Assembly: GCA_002293535.1 (NCBI GenBank)
Contig: DBDK01000003.1
Coordinates: 215,228 to 279,227 of the forward strand
Length of the DNA stretch: 64,000 nucleotides
Direction: 5' to 3'
Source of the DNA: Alistipes sp. UBA934
GTDB lineage: Bacteria; Bacteroidota; Bacteroidia; Bacteroidales; Rikenellaceae
In this document: in pieces, positions 56,275 through 64,000 of the stretch
Layout of the letters: the number at the start of each line of letters is the position of its first letter
Position numbering within the stretch: the stretch's first letter is position 1
Made by a program: the position numbers and the translations under genes
Notes under the pieces: generated by a model
Databases searched by the model: none
What the model was told of the DNA's origin: nothing
The model's input: only the letters and a program-made list of their open reading frames with translations

Positions 56275-56709
56275 TCAGTCTTTGACGGTTTCACGGAGTT
56301 CCTTTTCTGCATTTATCTCCCAGACGTTGAACACTCCGTTACCGTCGAAATCGACAACAGCCGTGGCTGTGGCAACGAATCCTCTCTCACCAACCTCAAC
56401 GATCTCGATACGGTAATTTGCACCACCACCGTCCGTGATAAGTCTCTGCTGCTCGAATCCAAGTTCATCGAGCGAAACCGAATAACGAGAATGAGTGTAG
56501 AAATGATTCTTCTGGAGGGTATGAAGAAACGTCAATTGCTGTTGTGCCTCAGCACTCTTTGCACGTGAAATGAGCGGCATCAGATTAGGCAACGCTATCA
56601 GTACCAAGATACCTATTATAACGAGGACGACCAAAAGTTCCGACAGCGAAAAGGCCGGCAATTGTTTTTGGATCGGATTAAAGAACTTTTGGAGGAGAGG
56701 AGTTTTCAT
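56275..56709 (-). CDS. Major pseudopilin/pilin (GspG-like)
   Basis: 144 residues from the ATG at 56709. Type III prepilin signal: basic leader, cleavage at LPA|FSLSE with Glu+5, stalk LLVVLVIIGILVLIALPN and helix RAKSAEAQQQL, then a small globular domain. There are no Ca-binding Asp pairs as in classical GspG, but DFDGNG appears near the end. An alternative ATG at 56790 has an unusual GGAGG sequence 9 bases upstream and would give a longer leader. First gene of the twelve-gene operon. Confidence 0.88.
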   Translation of the reverse strand: MKTPLLQKFFNPIQKQLPAFSLSELLVVLVIIGILVLIALPNLMPLISRAKSAEAQQQLTFLHTLQKNHFYTHSRYSVSLDELGFEQQRLITDGGGANYRIEIVEVGERGFVATATAVVDFDGNGVFNVWEINAEKELRETVKD

Positions 56710-57093
56710 AACATTAAAAGCTGGTTTTTTTGATGTCATAAAATTAACTCTTAACAGTGAGAAAAATTGGAGTTCGATAGACTTTTTCATCTTATCACCC
56801 TCCATCACTATGTGCTGATAATAAATGCATTGCAAAACAGAATTCTTATCACTTAAGCTTTGTGCTGATTTACAGCGATTTAACAATTTGCCTGAGATTA
56901 TTTTTGAATTAAGTGCTTGATTTTGTGCACAATAAATATAAAGGTGCTATGCGATAAGAATTTTGCCGTATAACTTACTGACTTACAGGTTATTGCGACG
57001 TAAATGATAAGGTGAAATAACCTGCTAAATCATTGTAAATGAGCAGAGATTACAATTATTTTGCGACAGTTAATAACCTAAATCCATAGCGAT
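56710..57093. other. 384-base divergent control region between pilin operon and YD-repeat gene
   Basis: A/T-rich and without a gene, apart from the possible longer pilin start at 56790. Inverted repeats: AATTCTTATC (56841-56850) with GATAAGAATT (56953-56962), and AGGTTATT (56987-56994) with AATAACCT (57072-57079). TTGCGAC occurs twice (about 56993 and 57061). No exact TAnnTTTG box was found on the pilin side; TTATTTTG at 57056-57063 is a one-mismatch candidate for the YD-repeat gene. Confidence 0.5.
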
Positions 57094-60000
57094 ATGAAAA
57101 CAAAAAACAAACTATTACCCCTTATGATCGTCACGGTTATGATCCTACCGGGAGCGCTAAAATCTTATGGACAGAGTTCCCAGGAAGTGTATGCCAAATT
57201 CCAGCAGAAGGAGGCGGAGATGCCTGTTCCGCAAACCTGGAGTTTTATGAAATACGGAAATTCTCCGGTAGATATGTATCGAGGGATAGCTCAGGTGGAT
57301 ATTCCGATATATACTTATAAGGATATAGATTTCGAGCTGCCCATATCTGTCGGCTATGCCTCTTCGGGGTATATGCCGAATGTTCAAACAGGCATTCTTG
57401 GCCTGGGTTGGTTTCTAAATGCGGGAGGATGTATCACAAGAGAGGTGCGGGATGTTCCCGATGAAATGGAGGTTACCGTGAACGAATATACCTTCGACGT
57501 TTCGGGTAACAATAATATCTCGCCTATTAATTATAGCGGATACTTGTCTTTTCACGAATATCAGGGAGGATCATTCTATCCTGATGTTAGTTACTCTACC
57601 ATTAGCGGAAATGCGATAAACAGATCGTATGGAATTTTTCCGACTTATTATTTGGAACGCAACAGTGCCCAATATCCAATAGAAACAGCATCGGATATTT
57701 ACCACTTCAAATTCGGTGAACATAGCGGCTCGTTTATGCTCGGTCCACAAGGGACGATTTACGTTTTCAATACCTCCCGTCCTAACGGAGAGTATAAAAT
57801 AGACCTTAGCAACTTTCGAGGTCAGGGTATTATCTCGATCCAAACAGGCGATGGTTATATCTACAAGTTCGGAGATTCTAATCCAAACGCTGACGGTCTC
57901 GATAACAATACCGGCTCTCCATATTTAGGCCATCCGGATAAATGTGCCGATCTTTCATTTATGCTAACTGAAATCACTGCCCCAAATGGAAGATTAGCGA
58001 TGTTCGAGTACGATTACAAAACATTCGACACTTTCAATCCCCACCTGATCAATGGTAGTATTTCTGAAACTTTCAGCAACATAACATCGGGAACAAGCCA
58101 GAGCCTCACATCACGTTCACAAGGTGCCAACAATGTAAAGAGTGCGCGGCTCACGCAGATCCAGATTAGACAGGGCGTTGCAATATTTTTCAGCTATGGC
58201 GAAAAGACAAAGGAATTAAACCCGTTAGGGAATACCCCCGAAATGCAAAATATGGGGAGATTGGACAAAATAAGGATAGAAACCCCTGACCGCGATGCTA
58301 TTATCAGGACGTGTGATTTTTTCTATGGAGAATCGTCCGCGCAGGGCAATCCGATCACATTTCTGACCGGATTGCAAATCTCCGGTCAAAATCCCTATGC
58401 GTTCACATACCTTGACCAAAACGGCGTGTTTCCCAAGCACGGATCCGGAGCAATGGATCATTGGGGGTATTATAATAATAACAGTGTCGGTAGCGACCTT
58501 ATTCCTGTACTATCTGCGAATATAGCTAATTACTTGGACAACCATCTGGATAAGAATAGCCGGGATCCCGATTTTAACAAGGCAAAAATGGGTATGCTGG
58601 AACAGATAACCTACCCGACGGGAGGGACGACTGTTTTTGAATACGAGCCTAACACATACAGTCGCAAAGTCGATAGAGATGCGGCGAGTGGATATGAACT
58701 GGCTTTAGTTTCGGATGCTCTTTATGCAGGCAATCACACATACGAGGCGGGAGGAGTGCGCCTTCATAAAATAACGGACTCGCCTTCTTCCTCTGCGGAT
58801 CCCATATCGAGAACATTTTCCTATGAAAATAATATAGGAGAAAGTAGCGGCATACTTTTACACTCTCCGCGCTACAAGATCGTCGTCAATTTACGAGCTG
58901 GTATGGGTCAATACACCTATGTGCTTATGAAGATGGCCAGTACAAGCCAGACGCCGATGCCGCTTGACAATCACCACATTGGATATTCGTCTGTAAGAGA
59001 GACTTTCTCGAACGGTTCATATAATGATTACTATTTCAATAACTATGGGGTAAGCTCTTGGGGCGAAGATGCATATCAAGGTAATGAAATGGAGATTCAG
59101 GTAGAGCAACTAAGTCCGGGTGGGTATGGTTTCTCTTTAGAAATTAATGCGCCGGTATGGGGAAATAACCCTGTGGGAGCATTATTCAGAGAACCTATTT
59201 CATACCACAACGAAAGAGGTAAACTTCTGAGCAAAGAAGCGCACGACAACGCTGGCGCATTAGTTCAAAAAACAGAGTACAACTATTATAATGGAAATTT
59301 GACAAAGAAGTATTCCAAGTCACTGAGAAAAATGTATGGATTCATATACATACACTCGGCATTGGTTTCGGATTTCCCATTGTTGGAAAAAACAGTTACC
59401 GATTATTTGCCTAACGGAACGATTATTACTTCTGAGAAGTATGAATACAATGAGGCAAAACAAAACACAAAAATAACGACATCTCGAACAGGCAGTGATG
59501 ACTATTATACCACATACGTTACCTATCTGAAAGATAAAAACGAAGATCTTTACTCTGATGACGAGAATAATATGCTTGAGGCAAACGTGGTTCAATACCC
59601 TCTGGCCATAGAGCGCACATACAAATCGGGGGCAGCCGGTGCTGAAAATGTGATAGATGCACAACAGATAGTTTATGGCACATTTTCAACCACTATTCAA
59701 CCGCATAAAATTCAAAAGGCATATATCACTCCGGCTTCAACACGAAACAATCTGACGTATTATGACAATATTACGTTCAGCGCATACGATATTTACGGAA
59801 ATCTACAGGAACAAACCGACAAACTCGGAGTGCCGACAAGCTATATATGGGGATATGGTTGGCTGTATCCAGTGGCAAGGATCAATAACGCCGGCACAGA
59901 TCAACACGGGATTTCAATGCCTGATACTGCCGGAGCACTCTCTACAACTCAGGACAACCTACTGAGAGCATTACCCGGAACCTCTGTTACTACATACGAA

Positions 60001-61155
60001 TACGAGCCGCTTGTCGGGGTATCTCAAATAAAGGACGATTCAGGACGAACGATCAGCTATGGTTATGATGATTACGGAAGATTATCGGAAATCAGAGACC
60101 CTGAAGGAAATCTTGTAAATAGATATGAATATAGCTCAGGCCCTCTAAATTATGTTCAAAAGACGACTTACACACAAAAAAACGGATCGGCAAATATTAC
60201 CGATGTGGATTATTACAATGGGCTGGGTGATCATTCTCAACATATCGAGATAGGGGCTTCTCCGGGTGGGGCAAAAAGCATTGTAACCCCCATCCATTAT
60301 GATAATATGAGACGTGAATCGAAAACATATCTGCCTTACGCAGCAAATGATATAACCGGCTCGTATCAAAACGCAGCGATAGCTGATCAAGCAACATATT
60401 ATGACGATCTGTACAGTGGGAATAACGGATTTTCTTACGCTGAGGATGTTTACGAGGCCTCACCCCTGAATCGTGTCGTGAAAGCATATAACATCGGTTC
60501 TATTTTCAGAACAGCGGATAAAAAATCGACATTCTCATATGAAGCCAATACTACCAACGAGGTGAAACTATTTAAAGTGAATGGTTCAGGACAGCTCATT
60601 CAAACAGCATATTATGCTGCCAACACTCTGAATAAAAACACCGTGACGAATGAAGATGGAGCTGTACGCTCGACGTTCACCGATCTTTTGGGACGAGTTG
60701 TTTTGGAGCGGACACTCGATGGTACAGAAAGTTACGACACTTATTATGTTTTCGATGTTCGGGGTAATCTTTGCTATGTTCTTCCTCCGGAATTGTCGGC
60801 CAGGTCGAGTTTATCCACGAACGACATCGCTGGATATTCATATTCTTATGTGTATGACGGTCAAGGCCGCTGCATCGAAAAGCGTCTTCCGGGAGCAGAG
60901 CCGATCCTTATGGTTTACGACAAAGGAGATCGTCTGGCGATGACGCAGGATGGAAATCAACGAACAAAAAGCCCGGAACAGTGGATTTATAATCAGTATG
61001 ACAATCTGGGCAGGCTTGTTTCGCAAAGTTTGGTTGAAAATACCGGAATCATAGACATTACAGACATCAGAACCCATTACGAAACTTACGCCAATACCCT
61101 TCCATCATCGTTCTCTACGGTGATTGTATTACTCGAAAACGAATACGGAGAATAA
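57094..61155 (+). CDS. Secreted YD-repeat (RHS-like) protein
   Basis: 1353 residues with a signal peptide (cleavage near SYGQ, residue 27). An N-terminal SpvB/YD-shell-like part (GYASSGYMPNVQTGILGLGW) is followed by a long beta-rich body with YD repeats (YGYDDYGRLSEIRDPEGN, DGQGRCIEKRLPG, YDNLGRLVSQSL). The protein stops at LENEYGE without the RHS core or a toxin-like C-terminus. The matching continuation seen in Bacteroidota YD proteins appears instead at the end of the next gene. Divergent from the secretion operon; a likely surface or exported protein. Confidence 0.8.
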   Translation: MKTKNKLLPLMIVTVMILPGALKSYGQSSQEVYAKFQQKEAEMPVPQTWSFMKYGNSPVDMYRGIAQVDIPIYTYKDIDFELPISVGYASSGYMPNVQTGILGLGWFLNAGGCITREVRDVPDEMEVTVNEYTFDVSGNNNISPINYSGYLSFHEYQGGSFYPDVSYSTISGNAINRSYGIFPTYYLERNSAQYPIETASDIYHFKFGEHSGSFMLGPQGTIYVFNTSRPNGEYKIDLSNFRGQGIISIQTGDGYIYKFGDSNPNADGLDNNTGSPYLGHPDKCADLSFMLTEITAPNGRLAMFEYDYKTFDTFNPHLINGSISETFSNITSGTSQSLTSRSQGANNVKSARLTQIQIRQGVAIFFSYGEKTKELNPLGNTPEMQNMGRLDKIRIETPDRDAIIRTCDFFYGESSAQGNPITFLTGLQISGQNPYAFTYLDQNGVFPKHGSGAMDHWGYYNNNSVGSDLIPVLSANIANYLDNHLDKNSRDPDFNKAKMGMLEQITYPTGGTTVFEYEPNTYSRKVDRDAASGYELALVSDALYAGNHTYEAGGVRLHKITDSPSSSADPISRTFSYENNIGESSGILLHSPRYKIVVNLRAGMGQYTYVLMKMASTSQTPMPLDNHHIGYSSVRETFSNGSYNDYYFNNYGVSSWGEDAYQGNEMEIQVEQLSPGGYGFSLEINAPVWGNNPVGALFREPISYHNERGKLLSKEAHDNAGALVQKTEYNYYNGNLTKKYSKSLRKMYGFIYIHSALVSDFPLLEKTVTDYLPNGTIITSEKYEYNEAKQNTKITTSRTGSDDYYTTYVTYLKDKNEDLYSDDENNMLEANVVQYPLAIERTYKSGAAGAENVIDAQQIVYGTFSTTIQPHKIQKAYITPASTRNNLTYYDNITFSAYDIYGNLQEQTDKLGVPTSYIWGYGWLYPVARINNAGTDQHGISMPDTAGALSTTQDNLLRALPGTSVTTYEYEPLVGVSQIKDDSGRTISYGYDDYGRLSEIRDPEGNLVNRYEYSSGPLNYVQKTTYTQKNGSANITDVDYYNGLGDHSQHIEIGASPGGAKSIVTPIHYDNMRRESKTYLPYAANDITGSYQNAAIADQATYYDDLYSGNNGFSYAEDVYEASPLNRVVKAYNIGSIFRTADKKSTFSYEANTTNEVKLFKVNGSGQLIQTAYYAANTLNKNTVTNEDGAVRSTFTDLLGRVVLERTLDGTESYDTYYVFDVRGNLCYVLPPELSARSSLSTNDIAGYSYSYVYDGQGRCIEKRLPGAEPILMVYDKGDRLAMTQDGNQRTKSPEQWIYNQYDNLGRLVSQSLVENTGIIDITDIRTHYETYANTLPSSFSTVIVLLENEYGE

Positions 61156-61175
61156 TCCATAAAAAAATCAACATT

Positions 61176-64000
61176 ATGAAAAGGATAATAATATTATTTG
61201 CATTATGCTTGGGAACTTGCCACTCTCTCTTTGCGCAATCCAATCTGTCAGGAGGAGCGATCTATCATACAGGCACGCCCATCACATCTGGCGATAGGCC
61301 GGTACTGATAACGAGTTCTATAAATCCAACCGGAGGCACGGGATCATATACTTACCAATGGCAATCGAGTCCTAATCAATCGACCTGGACAAATATTTCA
61401 GGAGCGACGACCTCTACCTATCGGCCACCTGCACTGACCACAAGCACATTCTATCGCCGTATGGTCACCTCCGGGACACAAACGGCATATTCCAACATTG
61501 TCCATATTATTGTATTGCCTGCTCTCTCACCGGGAACAATTTCAGGAAATCGAACGATCAACAGTGGTTCCATTCCGGCACAACTTACAAGCACATCGGC
61601 AGCTTCGGGCGGATTTGGCTCGTATGTCTATCAGTGGCAATTGAGCACTAATGGGACGAGCTGGTCAAATATTTCAGGAGCGACAGGTACCTCGTATCAG
61701 CCTGGCGCATTGACCACGACGACACACTATCGCCGGATGGTGACATCGGGTCCGGCAGGAGGTACACCGGCATATTCCAATACTGTCACCATTACCATAG
61801 CGAGCACACCTCCTCCGCCCGTTACGCTTTCGGGGGGAACAATCTCCGGAAACCAGTCTGTAAAAGCGGGTACAAGGCCGTCTCTGATAACCAACTCCGT
61901 GCTTGCATCGGGCGGATCGGGAACAATTGCATACCAGTGGCAGTTAAGCACCAATAACGGTTCGAGCTGGTCTAACATCTCCGGGGCAAACGGACCAACC
62001 TATGGGCCATCCTCTATGAGCAGCGCGGGAGCTTACTTGTATAGACGTATGGCTACTTCGGGAATGCTGACAGCCTATTCGAATACGGTAACAATTACCG
62101 TAACGGCCGTATCTCTTTCGGGTGGAACAATATCGGCTCCTAATGTACCTATTATATCGGGTAATCAACCCCCATTGATAACGAGTACTGCAGCGGCATC
62201 GGGCGGGTCGGGATCAATTACATACCAATGGCAATTAAGCATCGATAGCAGCTCGAACTGGTCAAACATTTCAGGGGCGACGGGCACTACCTATCAGCCT
62301 TCCGTATTAACCAGAAACACAAACTATCGCAGAATGGTGACGTCGGGATCGCAAACCGCGTATTCAAACATCGTATATATTACTGTGATGCCTGTTCTTT
62401 TATCAGGAACAATTTCCAGAAATCAAATATGCATTTTCGGATACACACCCGATCCATTGACTGGCACAGCAGCTTCGGGCGGATTCGGTTCGTATATCTA
62501 TCAGTGGCAGTCGAGCACAAACGGAACGAACTGGACGGACATTTCTGGAGCGACAGGCACCGGTTATCAACCGAGTGCATTGACCGTCACGACCCAGTTT
62601 CGCCGGATGGTGACATCGGGACCCGTAACAACACCCGGCACAGTAGCATATTCAAATGTCGTTACGATAAGTATGGTTATTTCGCCGGGAAGTATCTATG
62701 GAAACCAAAATATCGATAGCGGTTCCAGACCGAGGTTGATAGAGAATGTGACACCGGCTTCAGGTTCTTCCGATCCGATCGAATATCAATGGCAGTCGAG
62801 CACAGACAACGGAGCTAACTGGACTGATATTTCAGGAGCGACGTATTTGTCTTATCAACCCGTTGAGCTAACCATAACCACGCTTTATCGCCGCAGAGCT
62901 TCGACCGGTACACAAACAGCCTACTCGAATACGGTGACCATAACCGTAACAGGCGGGCCACTTTCGGGGGGTACGATCTATGTATCGGGCACACCCATCA
63001 TTTCGGGCGAACGACCTCCGGAAATCACAAATACGGAGTGGGCTTCGGGAGGCACGGGCTCTTATTCTTATCGCTGGGAATCGAGCATTGATGGGGGGAG
63101 CTGGACAGACATTCCGGGAGAAACAGGTGTAAGTTGCCAGCCGGGGGCGATAACTCAGCTGACCTATTACCGTAGAGTTGTGACGTCCGGTTCTCAGACC
63201 GAATACTCCAATACAGTGCAAGTGATCGTGTTGTCTGATCTGGTTGGTGGAACTATCGCCGGCGATCAATCCATTCGCGGAGGTATGGTACCGTTAGAGT
63301 TGATGAATGTTGTTGATGCGACGGGAGGTTTCGGGTCTTACGTTTATCAGTGGGAGTCGAGTTTAGACGGAAGTTCTTGGACATCCATTTCGGGGGCATC
63401 GGGTGTTTCGTATCAGCCTGGTATAGTGGCTTTGACGACTCATTTTCGTCGTATGGTGACGTCAGGTCCTTCGGGTACAGAGCGTGCTTACTCTAACGTT
63501 GTGATAGTGACGGTTACAACAAATTTGGCGTTCCAAGAGGTTGCTGGTGTTGTGACGGATTCCGACAATGATCCTCGTGTCAGGGGCCTTAAGACTTATG
63601 AAAAGGTAGCAGTATTGTCTGGTACGAGTTATTCGTCTCCAGTTTGTTTTGTAGAGCGGGCATATTACTATGATTATCTTGGTCGATTGATTCAGTTGGT
63701 TGAGTTGAATGCACTTGGTGGTATTAGTCGTTACAGTACAGGTTACAATTTTTGTGGTTTTGTTGTTTCGACAGAGGAGTCTCACCAGAGTTCGTTTGGT
63801 TCGGTTGCTGATATTAAGAGATCGACGTTCATAGTGGATCATCGGGGTAGAGTTCTTGCGGAGATGACGAGGTTGAATGGAGGTCCGTTAGCGTCGGTTG
63901 TATACAGGTATGACGAGCTTGGCAGATTGTCAGGTACAGATCGTGGTATGAATTCTGAGACTGTTTCATATAGCATTCAGGGTTGGCTTTCGAGTAAGAG
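61176..64000 (+). CDS. Secreted Ig-like repeat protein leading into YD-repeat sequence (partial)
   Basis: Open to the window end, 941 full codons. Signal peptide (MKRIIILFALCLGTCHSLFA), then eight tandem Ig-like repeats of about 92-101 residues anchored on YQWQSS..WT.ISGATGT.YQP and YRRMVTSG..AYSN. After about 63530 it changes to YD-repeat sequence (RAYYYDYLGRLIQLVELNAL, VYRYDELGRLS, YSIQGWLSSK). The gene starts 20 bases after the first YD gene. Codon choice shifts to T/G third positions in the eighth repeat and beyond, which suggests a mosaic origin. Confidence 0.8.
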   Translation, partial: MKRIIILFALCLGTCHSLFAQSNLSGGAIYHTGTPITSGDRPVLITSSINPTGGTGSYTYQWQSSPNQSTWTNISGATTSTYRPPALTTSTFYRRMVTSGTQTAYSNIVHIIVLPALSPGTISGNRTINSGSIPAQLTSTSAASGGFGSYVYQWQLSTNGTSWSNISGATGTSYQPGALTTTTHYRRMVTSGPAGGTPAYSNTVTITIASTPPPPVTLSGGTISGNQSVKAGTRPSLITNSVLASGGSGTIAYQWQLSTNNGSSWSNISGANGPTYGPSSMSSAGAYLYRRMATSGMLTAYSNTVTITVTAVSLSGGTISAPNVPIISGNQPPLITSTAAASGGSGSITYQWQLSIDSSSNWSNISGATGTTYQPSVLTRNTNYRRMVTSGSQTAYSNIVYITVMPVLLSGTISRNQICIFGYTPDPLTGTAASGGFGSYIYQWQSSTNGTNWTDISGATGTGYQPSALTVTTQFRRMVTSGPVTTPGTVAYSNVVTISMVISPGSIYGNQNIDSGSRPRLIENVTPASGSSDPIEYQWQSSTDNGANWTDISGATYLSYQPVELTITTLYRRRASTGTQTAYSNTVTITVTGGPLSGGTIYVSGTPIISGERPPEITNTEWASGGTGSYSYRWESSIDGGSWTDIPGETGVSCQPGAITQLTYYRRVVTSGSQTEYSNTVQVIVLSDLVGGTIAGDQSIRGGMVPLELMNVVDATGGFGSYVYQWESSLDGSSWTSISGASGVSYQPGIVALTTHFRRMVTSGPSGTERAYSNVVIVTVTTNLAFQEVAGVVTDSDNDPRVRGLKTYEKVAVLSGTSYSSPVCFVERAYYYDYLGRLIQLVELNALGGISRYSTGYNFCGFVVSTEESHQSSFGSVADIKRSTFIVDHRGRVLAEMTRLNGGPLASVVYRYDELGRLSGTDRGMNSETVSYSIQGWLSSK
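61230..63530 (+). repeat. Eight tandem Ig-like coding repeats
   Basis: Repeat anchors (the Tyr-Gln-Trp codons) begin near 61353, 61629, 61932, 62223, 62499, 62784, 63069 and 63345. Spacings are 276, 303, 291, 276, 285, 285 and 276 bases, all multiples of three, so units can be gained or lost without a frameshift. Confidence 0.85.

Noticed and set aside
61230..63530. Tandem repeats considered as a CRISPR array
   Set aside because: Units are about 280 bases, in-frame, coding and Ig-like; no short direct repeats with unique spacers.

Overview
The window looks like the chromosome of a Bacteroidota bacterium, order Bacteroidales, possibly near Rikenellaceae/Alistipes (lineage inferred from protein character only). 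Reasons: promoters carry the Bacteroidota -7 box TAnnTTTG; Shine-Dalgarno sequences are almost absent; DAHP synthase is fused to chorismate mutase; families typical of this phylum are present (DUF4837, DUF5606, PG0541-type RND partner, acyl-ACP thioesterase, Bacteroidota-style YD-repeat proteins). Only one RNA gene was found, tRNA-Thr(CGT). No rRNA, CRISPR array, prophage or insertion sequence was recognised.

Layout. 1-2130: end of an aminotransferase, tyrA and DAHP synthase-chorismate mutase (aromatic amino acids). 2153-9045: priA divergent from dnaE, then trxA, acyl-ACP thioesterase and a small membrane protein. 9059-14183: efp, ubiX, a DUF4837 lipoprotein and the minus-strand run acpP-fabF-rnc-radC. 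14287-16782: purN, a CarboxypepD_reg-like protein, pepE and yraN. 16783-21016: proC-proB-proA, divergent from enolase across a palindromic double promoter. 21072-31607: a long minus-strand run tetR-tolC-hlyD-RND pump-PG0541 protein-PBP1A-asd-unknown. 31707-34962: SUI1-family factor and a large secreted metallopeptidase-like protein. 34977-42407: tamB-exbB-exbD-tonB-DUF1573-amidohydrolase. 42418-43860: tsaD and DUF5606. 43860-44679: a Panacea-domain protein with a two-helix membrane protein, a likely toxin-antitoxin pair. 44733-47259: radical SAM protein, cstA and tRNA-Thr.

47290-56709 is a compact twelve-gene minus-strand operon for a type II secretion / type IV pilus-like machine: three type IV pilin-like proteins with Glu at +5, a short prepilin peptidase, a GspE ATPase, a secretin, GspL/PilN-, PilO- and PilP/GspC-like inner-membrane proteins, an unusual membrane-anchored protein, GspF and a small HTH regulator. 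Divergent from it, 57094-64000 holds two large secreted proteins: a YD-repeat (RHS-like) protein, and a protein with eight tandem Ig-like repeats that changes into YD-repeat sequence before leaving the window. These are candidate substrates or surface partners of the machine.

Two less conventional signals stand out. A roughly 20-base hairpin element (core CGGAACGCCG, stem covarying) occurs eight times between 2.1 and 36.7 kb, always in the same chromosomal orientation, usually touching a start or stop codon, and inside coding sequence in three different reading frames. In addition, several genes have a -7 box only 4-5 bases before the start codon, which predicts leaderless or nearly leaderless mRNAs.
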